Below are positions 1-5,254 of a stretch of 6,295 bases of DNA, piece after piece. The stretch is taken from positions 1 to 6,295 of the forward strand of contig JAGNPU010000116.1 in NCBI GenBank assembly GCA_017989485.1, written 5' to 3'. How positions within the stretch are numbered: the stretch's first letter is position 1; each line of letters starts with the position of its first letter. The position numbers and the translations under genes were made by a program. This DNA comes from Neisseriaceae bacterium (lineage in GTDB: Bacteria; Pseudomonadota; Gammaproteobacteria; Burkholderiales; Neisseriaceae). Under the pieces are notes generated by a model. It saw only the letters and a program-made list of their open reading frames with translations, searched no databases and was not told where the DNA came from.

Positions 1-603
1 CAGCTGCTCTTTCAACGAAACCTTAGACGACACCAGGTGGGCAGGATTGCTGTGGCTAAAAAACCAGAACAGCACGGCCGTGCCCAACATAATGGCGGCG
101 TACACGGTGGGCACCAAGTGCCAGGTACCGATGGCGATCAGCGCCGGGGCCACTAGGGTATTGATGGCGGAGCCGGCATTGCCGGCGCCAAACACGCCCA
201 TGGCCAAGCCTTGGCGTTCTTTGGGAAACCATTTGGCCACGTAGGGGGTGCCCACGGAAAATGAGCCGCCCGCCAGGCCCATAAACAGGCCAACGACCAA
301 GAGCTGCCAGTATTCACCCACAAACTGAATGGCGTAAATGGCCGGCACGCACAGCAGCATCAGCACAAAAAACACTTTGCGCCCACCGATGCGGTCGGTC
401 AGAATGCCCAAAGGCACGCGTATGAGCGAACCAGACAGCACCGGCATCGCCGCCAATAAGCCGAACTGGGTCGAGCTGAGCTGTAGCTCTTGTTGAATCG
501 GCACGCCAATGACGGCAAACATCGTCCACACCATAAAGCAAACGGTGAAGGCCAATGTACTGCTGATGAGTACCGAGTATTGTTTGAATTTATCCGTGGT
601 CAT
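1..603 (-). CDS. narK: NarK1-type nitrate transporter (MFS, NNP family), N-terminal part, runs off left edge
   Basis: Inner-membrane nitrate/nitrite porter, which would supply nitrate to the cytoplasm-facing NarG. The reading frame is open for 201 codons from the ATG at 603 to the window edge. Hydrophobic segments occur at about residues 10-35, 45-68, 77-95, 99-120, 133-160 and 165-183. The MFS loop motif GILTDRIGGRK lies at 66-76. Arg62 in SLIRVPLG matches the conserved TM2 arginine of the nitrate porters. AGGSFSVGTPYVAKWFPKER (111-130) followed by FGAGNAGSA (138-146) is the nitrate-signature region. The VWTMFAVIG start and the SGSLIR motif resemble NarK1-type proton/nitrate symporters more than E. 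coli NarK. A good SD fixes the start. The C-terminal half is outside the window, so a single transporter and a NarK1-NarK2 fusion cannot be told apart. It shares the strand of narGHJI but is separated from them by two genes and has its own promoter region. Confidence 0.9.
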   Translation of the reverse strand, partial: MTTDKFKQYSVLISSTLAFTVCFMVWTMFAVIGVPIQQELQLSSTQFGLLAAMPVLSGSLIRVPLGILTDRIGGRKVFFVLMLLCVPAIYAIQFVGEYWQLLVVGLFMGLAGGSFSVGTPYVAKWFPKERQGLAMGVFGAGNAGSAINTLVAPALIAIGTWHLVPTVYAAIMLGTAVLFWFFSHSNPAHLVSSKVSLKEQL

Positions 604-607
604 AACG

Positions 608-613
608 CCTCCT
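608..613 (-). promoter_or_regulatory. Shine-Dalgarno of narK
   Basis: The minus strand reads AGGAGG four bases before the ATG at 603. This near-perfect ribosome binding site decides the narK start. Its first three bases also lie in the 3' arm of a possible leader hairpin (611-643). Confidence 0.75.
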
Positions 614-643
614 AGCGCAATCTACTGATTCTTGTTTGCTAGG
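611..643 (-). promoter_or_regulatory. narK leader hairpin overlapping the Shine-Dalgarno
   Basis: In the narK mRNA, CCUAGC (643-638) can pair perfectly with GCUAGG (616-611) across a 21-nt loop, with a further CAA/UUG pairing inside. The 3' arm includes the first half of the AGGAGG ribosome site, so folding would partly mask it. The pairing is seen directly; a regulatory role is inferred. Six base pairs over a long loop is only moderately stable. Confidence 0.35.
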
Positions 644-701
644 CTTAACCTTACTGCGATCACGGTATTTTAAACATTGGTGAGAAGTTGATTTGGCTGC
701 C

Positions 702-707
702 AATAAA
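702..707 (-). promoter_or_regulatory. Candidate -10 element of narK
   Basis: The minus strand reads TTTATT (four of six to TATAAT). With a transcription start near 694, the FNR-type palindrome at 729-742 would be centred at -41.5, the classic class II position. A poor or absent -35 is expected for such promoters. The start would give a leader of about 91 nt. The element is weak alone and is supported mainly by this spacing. Confidence 0.4.
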
Positions 708-728
708 TGCGGAGGGCATCTGCTCATT

Positions 729-742
729 TTGACCTAGGTCAA
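729..742. promoter_or_regulatory. FNR/Anr/Dnr-type binding site upstream of narK
   Basis: TTGAC-CTAG-GTCAA is a perfect 14-bp inverted repeat matching the CRP/FNR-family layout TTGAY-N4-RTCAA. The C/G variant at the fifth half-site position is commonly seen in Anr/Dnr sites. It lies 126 bp upstream of the narK start codon and about 41.5 bp from a plausible transcription start near 694. Oxygen-responsive activation of narK is established in several bacteria; here it is inferred from motif and spacing. Which family member binds cannot be told. Confidence 0.65.
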
Positions 743-775
743 CTACGCCTTTAGTGGTAATTGGCTTCCCACATT

Positions 776-782
776 TACCCAT
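776..782 (+). promoter_or_regulatory. Possible NarL heptamer
   Basis: TACCCAT fits the NarL heptamer TACYYMT exactly and lies about 85 bp upstream of the proposed narK transcription start, in the range where NarL sites occur at E. coli narK. No properly spaced inverted partner (7-2-7) is present, and a degenerate 7-mer arises easily by chance. Confidence 0.2.
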
Positions 783-830
783 AGACTGGGGACCCCTTGC
801 TGGCTTAAAATAAGCTTGTTATCTACTATA

Positions 831-841
831 AACAGCCTGTT
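831..841. promoter_or_regulatory. Palindrome AACAG-C-CTGTT, candidate GntR operator
   Basis: A perfect 5+1+5 inverted repeat ends 16 bp before the predicted -35 of the gntR promoter. GntR/FCD regulators bind short palindromes, often at their own promoters, so this is a candidate autoregulatory operator. It does not match a specific characterised FCD operator that I can recall. Symmetry and position are the only support. Confidence 0.3.
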
Positions 842-857
842 AACGATAACGTTGGTC

Positions 858-885
858 TCGACACCTAGATTTGTCTCTATATAAT
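858..885 (+). promoter_or_regulatory. Sigma-70-type promoter of the gntR gene
   Basis: The -35 is TCGACA (858-863, five of six) and the -10 is a perfect TATAAT (880-885), separated by 16 bp. The expected transcription start is at about 892, giving a leader of about 64 nt. This is the best promoter visible by eye in the window. A second -10-like TATAAG at 940-945 could start a nearly leaderless transcript. Confidence 0.6.
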
Positions 886-892
886 AATAAAG

Positions 893-932
893 GCCTGCTC
901 CGTCTCTCTAGACGACTCAGGCGCCTCTTTTT
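893..932 (+). promoter_or_regulatory. Terminator-like hairpin in the gntR leader
   Basis: The arms GCCTG (893-897) and CGTCT (901-905) pair with AGACG (910-914) and CAGGC (918-922). They enclose a 3/3 internal loop and a CTCT tetraloop. A T-rich tract (926-932) follows. It starts at the predicted +1 and ends 23 nt before the ATG. No plus-strand gene lies upstream for it to terminate, so it is either an attenuator-like or 5'-stabilising structure, or coincidence. The fold is seen; the role is inferred. Confidence 0.4.
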
Positions 933-955
933 CCGTCTATATAAGTACAGTAATC

Positions 956-1621
956 ATGCCCGAAAAAAAAACCCCCATGTCCCTACCCGCCATCATCAAA
1001 CAAGAGATGATGCATGACATCATGTCTGGCCGCCTTCGCCCCGGTGACAAAATCATCGAGGAAGAATACGCCCACAAGCTTAACGTCAGCCGCGCGCCGG
1101 TTCGAGAAGCCATGTTGATGTTGATTACCGACGGCTTGGCCACTAAAATTCAAAACCGTGGCACGGTATTGAGGGCGTACAGCCTAGACGAACACATCGA
1201 CCTTTACCATATTCGATACTTTATTGAAAAACAGTCTCTTGAAAAAATCCGCCTCATCGACGATATATTGCCCCTAGCCCAGCAGTTTGAGGTCATGTTG
1301 GCCAATATGCGGGCAGAAAAAGACGACCTGAGAAAAATCAATATTCTGAACGAGTTTTACCACTATAAATTCATTATTTTTAGCGGCAGCCCCACCTTTG
1401 TTGCGGCCTATCCGTCTATTTACATTTCGGCACAATTGCTGCAATACCCTGAATACGTCGCCTGGCTCACCGACATGGCCAGCCATTTTTCAGAACATCA
1501 GGCCGTGGCCACCGCCATGGCCCATAAAGACTTTACCGAAATCACCCGGGTCATCGACACCCACCATCAGGACATCACCCGCTTATTGGCCAACATCCAA
1601 AGCCAACAGCCACAGGCATAA
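956..1621 (+). CDS. GntR-family transcriptional regulator, FadR subfamily with FCD domain
   Basis: DNA-binding regulator of 221 residues, normal for the FCD class. The N-terminal winged helix-turn-helix spans about 8-74, with GRLRPGDKI, then VSRAPVREAM and a wing ending NRGTVLRA. An all-helical FCD ligand domain follows at about 78-212, with NEFYHYKF (132-139), SEHQAVATAM (179-188) and THHQDITRLL (202-211). His136, His181 and His203 or His204 match the FCD metal-binding histidines. The usual Asp four residues before the first His is Asn132. FCD proteins normally sense small organic acids or similar metabolites through this pocket; the ligand here is unknown. No clear SD precedes the ATG at 956. 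Met8 (977) is an alternative start but also lacks one and would trim the approach to the first DNA-binding helix. It is divergent from narK, which makes narK and its own promoter natural candidate targets. That is inference. Confidence 0.88.
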   Translation: MPEKKTPMSLPAIIKQEMMHDIMSGRLRPGDKIIEEEYAHKLNVSRAPVREAMLMLITDGLATKIQNRGTVLRAYSLDEHIDLYHIRYFIEKQSLEKIRLIDDILPLAQQFEVMLANMRAEKDDLRKINILNEFYHYKFIIFSGSPTFVAAYPSIYISAQLLQYPEYVAWLTDMASHFSEHQAVATAMAHKDFTEITRVIDTHHQDITRLLANIQSQQPQA

Positions 1622-1648
1622 AAAAACGAGTCTAGGACTCGTTTTTTT
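1620..1648. terminator. Bidirectional rho-independent terminator
   Basis: A7, then CGAGTC, the loop TAG, GACTCG and T7 form an uninterrupted 13-bp inverted repeat with a three-base loop. It works in both directions, giving a T-tract after the hairpin on either strand. It serves the convergent regulator and acetyltransferase genes and overlaps the last bases of both stop codons. Confidence 0.9.
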
Positions 1649-2081
1649 ATTCATTTGACCACCGCATCAGGATCTCTAACGCGCCCGTGGCCTCATCGAC
1701 CCCCTCACTCAAGCGCCTAAAGCCACAGCGCTCATAAAACGCCACGCTGCGCGTATTGCGGGCGTACACGCTCAGGCTTAAGCTGGGCCGCAGGCTTTTC
1801 GCTTTGGCCATAAGGGCTTGGCCTATGCCTTGGCTTTGCGCCTCGGGCGCGACAAACAGCGCCGCCAAACAGTCTTCGTGTATGGCCAAAAAGCCCATGA
1901 TGGCCTGAGTATCCGCCGCTGCATACACCTGTATCGCAGCCGCCGGCAAATACTGATGGCGCATGGCCTCTAGGTGTTGGGCCCAATAGCCTTCCCCCAT
2001 AAAGTCATGGGCCTGGTTGGACGCGGCCAGCCAAATGGCCAAAACCGCGTCCATGTCGTCGTTTTGAAACCCTCGTATCAT
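1647..2081 (-). CDS. GNAT-family N-acetyltransferase, YjaB-like
   Basis: Cytoplasmic acetyl-CoA-dependent acetyltransferase of 144 residues, a usual length for single-domain GNATs. Motif A is LFVAPEAQSQGIGQALM (about 75-91), with the QSQGIG pyrophosphate-binding loop. Motif B is YARNTRSVAFYERCGF (about 107-122), with the conserved Tyr. The N-terminal AIWLAASNQAHDFM (about 15-28) and overall layout resemble E. coli YjaB (AIW..S...THDF). YjaB has been reported to acetylate protein lysines. The substrate here is unknown. The start at 2081 has a weak AAGGG-type SD. It follows the nar operon on the same strand but behind a strong terminator, so it is probably transcribed separately. A TATGAT at 2156-2151 is a possible -10 with no good -35. 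A direct role in nitrate respiration is not indicated by sequence. Confidence 0.85.
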   Translation of the reverse strand: MIRGFQNDDMDAVLAIWLAASNQAHDFMGEGYWAQHLEAMRHQYLPAAAIQVYAAADTQAIMGFLAIHEDCLAALFVAPEAQSQGIGQALMAKAKSLRPSLSLSVYARNTRSVAFYERCGFRRLSEGVDEATGALEILMRWSNE

Positions 2082-2214
2082 GTACCGCCCTTTCTATTCA
2101 TCAGCCATCCACTGGCCTAGGCCTAAACACTAAGCCGTCATCTGCTCTGAATCATAAATCGGTTTTGCCATCATGGCCAGTGCCGAATCACCGCCAAGGC
2201 CGCGCGCAACCCAT

Positions 2215-2254
2215 AAAAAATGCCCCAGAGCCAAATAACGACACTCTGGGGCAT
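2215..2254 (-). terminator. Rho-independent terminator of the nar operon
   Basis: On the minus strand ATGCCCCAGAG (2254-2244) and CTCTGGGGCAT (2230-2220) form a perfect 11-bp GC-rich stem with a 13-nt loop, followed by a run of six T (2220-2215). It begins 17 bp past the narI stop. The remaining 133 bp up to the acetyltransferase start holds no recognisable gene. Confidence 0.93.
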
Positions 2255-2270
2255 GTCAATCGTCACGCCC

Positions 2271-2954
2271 TTAGCGGCGGCGCACCAGCTGCCAGGCGCG
2301 GGTCACATAGGTCACGCTGGCAAAGCCACTCCAAACGTGCACCAAGCGGGTAAAGGGGAAAATCACAAACAGGGTCATGCCCATCAACATGTGTAGCTTG
2401 AACAAAATCGACGTATTCACGATGAAGCCGGCAGCGTCGCCTCTAAAGGTCACAATGTGTTGGGCCCAGTTCATCAGGCGCACCATCTCTTCGCCATCGG
2501 TGTGCTGGGCGCTGACGAAAATCGTGCTCAGGCCCAACAACAGGGTAATCAACAGCCAAAACAGCACCAGCTTGTCGCGCCAGGTGGTGTTGGCCGCTAG
2601 GCGATCACATTTAAAACGACGGTGCAGCAGCAGGCATAAACCGATGAGGGCAATCACCCCGAACACGCCGCCGGCCGCCATCGCAATAACCTGCTTGGCA
2701 GAATGGCTTAGGCCTAAGGTGTCCCACACGATGACGGGGGTCAACAGGCCCACGAGGTGGCCAAAAAACACGGCCAAGATGCCCACATGGAACAAAATAT
2801 TCCCCATCCGCAGCTGGCCACGGTACAGCAGCTGGCTGCTCTCTGACTTCCATGAGTATTGCTCGCGGTCAAACCGAATCAGGCTGCCCAAAAAGAAAAC
2901 ACTAAGGGCGATGTAGGGATAAATCCCAAATAAAAATTGATGAAGGCTGTTCAT
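2271..2954 (-). CDS. narI: Respiratory nitrate reductase gamma subunit (di-heme cytochrome b)
   Basis: Membrane anchor and quinol oxidase of the NarGHI complex. It takes electrons from quinol at the periplasmic side and passes them through two b hemes to NarH. It has 227 residues, against 225 in E. coli. Five hydrophobic segments lie at about 5-25, 52-76, 88-111, 127-149 and 182-204. His56 and His66 (FHVGILAVFFGH) and His188 and His206 (FKLHML, RLVHVW) occupy the positions of the four E. coli heme ligands (56, 66, 187, 205), so both hemes should bind. The start is supported by AGGAG six bases upstream, and this SD overlaps the narJ stop codon. The gap to narJ is 9 bp, consistent with translational coupling. 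It is the last gene of the operon, with a terminator immediately after it. Confidence 0.97.
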   Translation of the reverse strand: MNSLHQFLFGIYPYIALSVFFLGSLIRFDREQYSWKSESSQLLYRGQLRMGNILFHVGILAVFFGHLVGLLTPVIVWDTLGLSHSAKQVIAMAAGGVFGVIALIGLCLLLHRRFKCDRLAANTTWRDKLVLFWLLITLLLGLSTIFVSAQHTDGEEMVRLMNWAQHIVTFRGDAAGFIVNTSILFKLHMLMGMTLFVIFPFTRLVHVWSGFASVTYVTRAWQLVRRR

Positions 2955-2963
2955 GTGTGTCTC

Positions 2964-3614
2964 CTACTGGGCCATGGGTCGATTAGGGTAAAACTGCACG
3001 GTTTGGGTCAGGTTAGGCCGGATCAACGGCTCCACCCCTTCAGGGCTGGTGCCAAATAACTCCATGGCTTCATCCATGTCACGCACCGGCGGCTCCACCA
3101 GGGGCTCAGGACAAACCGGGCTCAGGTGGATTAATATCGTCAACAGCGGCGCATAGGGCACGTGGTTGGCGTGCAGCTTATTGCCCAAATGGTTGATCAC
3201 GTGCACGGCGTCGGACAACATCCCCAAGGCCACGCCTTCATCGACCTGAGCCATAAACTCCAACAGCAGCGGCAGGTAATCTGGCAATTCATTGGCGCTG
3301 ATGTCAAAGCCGTGGCCGCGATAGGCCTCCAGCAAATCAACCATGGCGCTGCCGCGGTCGCGGTCTTCGCCATGCAGGTGTTCAAACAGATACAGGGCAT
3401 GGCTGCGGTTGCGGTCAAAATAGGCCACATACTCTTCTTGCAGGGTAATCAGCTCGCGGCTTTCCAAATAATCCAACACCTTGTTAAACGCAGAGGCATG
3501 TTCATTCAGCACCGGCACCGTGGCCACCGCCGTGCGTAGCTCGGCCAATGCAGCCTGCTGGGTATCGGTGGGATAGCACAATAAAGTCGAAATCAGCTTA
3601 AAAATTAAATTCAT
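2964..3614 (-). CDS. narJ: Nitrate reductase molybdenum cofactor assembly chaperone
   Basis: Cytoplasmic TorD/DmsD-type chaperone that binds apo-NarG and holds NarGH until the molybdenum cofactor and iron-sulfur clusters are inserted. It is not part of the finished enzyme. It has 216 residues, slightly shorter than the 236 of E. coli NarJ. The family hallmarks are present: EEYVAYFDRNRSHALYLFEH (about 60-79), HGEDRDRGSAMVDLL (80-94) and NELPDYLPLLLEFM (about 107-120). The start codon overlaps the narH stop as ATGA (four bases). AAGGGGG lies six bases upstream inside the narH coding end, typical of translational coupling within the operon. Confidence 0.96.
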   Translation of the reverse strand: MNLIFKLISTLLCYPTDTQQAALAELRTAVATVPVLNEHASAFNKVLDYLESRELITLQEEYVAYFDRNRSHALYLFEHLHGEDRDRGSAMVDLLEAYRGHGFDISANELPDYLPLLLEFMAQVDEGVALGMLSDAVHVINHLGNKLHANHVPYAPLLTILIHLSPVCPEPLVEPPVRDMDEAMELFGTSPEGVEPLIRPNLTQTVQFYPNRPMAQ

Positions 3615-5200
3615 GACTGGCCCCCTTGTTCCTCTTCCCCATGGCCACGACGCTTGTCGCGATTGGCCTCGCGGTCCTTGCGCAGGCCGTGAAACACGAT
3701 GGGCGTTGATTTTCGTTTGCCAAACAGGCTGGCCTCTGACTCACCGCTGCTGCAGCCGTTGCCAAAGGTAAAGCCACAGCCGGCCTTGTCTTCAAAGGTA
3801 TTCTCGACCATTTCCTTATGGCTGGTGGGCACCACGAAGCGGTCTTCGTAATTGGCAATCGCCATCACCTGATACATTTCTTCTACCTGGGCGGCGGTTA
3901 AGCCAATGCCATCCAACAGGCTTTCGTCGATGCGACCATGGACGCTTTCTTCGCGCTTAAAGCGGCGCATGGCAATCATGGTTTCCAAGGCCTTTTTAAT
4001 CGGCTCAATTTTGCCGGCGGTCAACAGGTTGGCCAGATAGCGTAAGGGAATGCGCAACTCATCTACGCTGGGGATGATGCCGTTTTCGCCGACCAGACCG
4101 CTTTCAATGGCAGATTGAATCGGTGACAGAGGCGGCACATACCAAACCATAGGCAAGGTGCGGTATTCAGGGTGTAATGGGAAGGCAATCTTCCACTCCA
4201 TCGCCATTTTGTACACCGGTGAATTTTGCGCCGCCGTCAGCCACGCCTCGTCTATGCCCTGCTTGCGGGCTTCTTCGATCACACGCGGGTCGTTCGGGTT
4301 TAAGAACACGCCCAGCTGTTCCTCATAGAGGTTTTGCGGGTTTTCGGTACTGGCGGCGGTGTCGATTTTATCGGCATCGTATAACATCACCCCTAGGTAG
4401 CGGATACGCCCCACGCATGACTCGGAACACACGGTGGGCATACCCGCTTCGATACGGGGGTAACAGAAGGTACACTTCTCGGCTTTACCACTGGTCCAAT
4501 TGTAGTAAATCTTTTTGTACGGGCAGCCTGACACACACATGCGCCAGCCGCGACACTTGTCTTGATCGATCAGCACAATGCCGTCGTCTTCGCGCTTGTA
4601 AATCGAACCAGAAGGACAAGACGCCACGCAGGTTGGGTTCAAGCAGTGTTCACACAGGCGCGGCAAATACATCATGAAGGTTTGCTCAAAGGCGCCGTAC
4701 ATTTCTTTTTGGATGCCTTCAAACAGCATGTCTTTGCTGCGTTTGGCGAACTCACCGGCCAAGTCGTCTTCCCAGTTGGGGCCACCGACAATTTTGTCCA
4801 TTTTCTTGCCGGTCAACACCGACACCGGCCGAGCGGTCGGTGGCGTGGTCATGGTCGGCGCATTTTGCAAATGCTCGTAGTCGTAGGTAAACGGTTCGTA
4901 GTAGTCGTCAATCTGCGGCATGTTCGGGTTGGCAAAAATATTCGCCAAAATTTTCAACTTGCCGCCCTGACGTGGGCGCAACTTGCCGCTGGACAAACGC
5001 TCCCAGCCGCCCTTCCATTTTTCTTGGTTTTCCCACTCTTTGGGATACCCCACGCCGGGCTTGGTTTCAACGTTATTAAACCAGGCATATTCGACGCCGT
5101 CGCGGCTGGTCCAGACGTTTTTACAGGTCACGGAACAGGTGTGGCAGCCAATGCACTTGTCTAGGTTCAGCACCATGCCAATTTGGGCTCGGATTTTCAT
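3611..5200 (-). CDS. narH: Respiratory nitrate reductase beta subunit (iron-sulfur protein)
   Basis: Electron-transfer subunit that carries electrons from the NarI hemes to NarG through three [4Fe-4S] and one [3Fe-4S] clusters. It has 529 residues. Cysteine groups lie at C16-x2-C19-x2-C22-x3-C26, C183-x2-C186-x4-C191-x3-C195, C216-x2-W219-x2-C222-x3-C226 and C243-x2-C246 with C258 and C262. Trp219 in place of a cysteine is the known NarH signature for the 3Fe-4S cluster. No ligand is missing. CGFTFGNGC near the C-terminus is also conserved. The protein ends in a highly charged tail, making it somewhat longer than E. coli NarH (512). AAGGA lies seven bases before the ATG. The 54-bp gap to narG is longer than in E. 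coli and contains a 10-bp palindrome TTGTGCACAA (5237-5246) of unknown meaning. Confidence 0.97.
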   Translation of the reverse strand: MKIRAQIGMVLNLDKCIGCHTCSVTCKNVWTSRDGVEYAWFNNVETKPGVGYPKEWENQEKWKGGWERLSSGKLRPRQGGKLKILANIFANPNMPQIDDYYEPFTYDYEHLQNAPTMTTPPTARPVSVLTGKKMDKIVGGPNWEDDLAGEFAKRSKDMLFEGIQKEMYGAFEQTFMMYLPRLCEHCLNPTCVASCPSGSIYKREDDGIVLIDQDKCRGWRMCVSGCPYKKIYYNWTSGKAEKCTFCYPRIEAGMPTVCSESCVGRIRYLGVMLYDADKIDTAASTENPQNLYEEQLGVFLNPNDPRVIEEARKQGIDEAWLTAAQNSPVYKMAMEWKIAFPLHPEYRTLPMVWYVPPLSPIQSAIESGLVGENGIIPSVDELRIPLRYLANLLTAGKIEPIKKALETMIAMRRFKREESVHGRIDESLLDGIGLTAAQVEEMYQVMAIANYEDRFVVPTSHKEMVENTFEDKAGCGFTFGNGCSSGESEASLFGKRKSTPIVFHGLRKDREANRDKRRGHGEEEQGGQS

Positions 5201-5254
5201 ATTGTGTTCCTTACAGTATTCGTTTTCGTGATGGTTTTGTGCACAACCCAGGCC

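Larger units (their letters stand above)
604..955. other. Divergent narK-gntR intergenic regulatory region
   Basis: This 352-bp stretch has no credible coding sequence and is visibly richer in A and T than the flanking genes. It must carry the promoters of both divergent genes. The left half holds the narK leader, a -10 candidate, an FNR/Anr-type palindrome and a NarL-like heptamer. The right half holds a near-consensus promoter facing gntR, an 11-bp palindrome and a terminator-like hairpin. Other small palindromes (GGGGACCCC at 788-796, AACG-ATAA-CGTT at 842-853) have no assigned role. Confidence 0.8.

Noticed and set aside
314..541. Short minus-strand frame inside narK
   Set aside because: It is an out-of-frame reading of the narK region, which has a clear transporter frame with an SD.
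788..796. GGGGACCCC palindrome in the narK-gntR spacer
   Set aside because: It is a short pure G/C symmetry with no matching known operator and no repeat elsewhere in the window.
2110..2182. Inverted repeat CACTGGCC / GGCCAGTG and the palindrome GGCCTAGGCC at 2114-2123, between the GNAT gene and the nar terminator
   Set aside because: The arms are short, 57 bp apart and GC-rich with no T-tract or promoter context; chance is the simplest explanation.
2377..2916. 179-codon plus-strand open frame opposite narI
   Set aside because: It is antisense to the membrane helices of NarI, with low-complexity basic composition and no family resemblance.
3162..3539. 125-codon plus-strand open frame opposite narJ
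   Set aside because: It is a shadow of narJ, with a repetitive hydrophobic/Gln-His composition typical of antisense frames.
3548..3560. Resemblance to neisserial DNA-uptake sequence variants (GCAGCCTG cores here and near 4522)
   Set aside because: These are inexact matches inside conserved coding sequence. No exact 10-12-mer of any known dialect is present, so the taxonomic hint is not usable.
4562..5164. 200-codon open frame on the plus strand opposite narH
   Set aside because: It is fully antisense to a conserved NarH coding region, has no recognisable domain, and is explained by the third-position base bias of the real gene.
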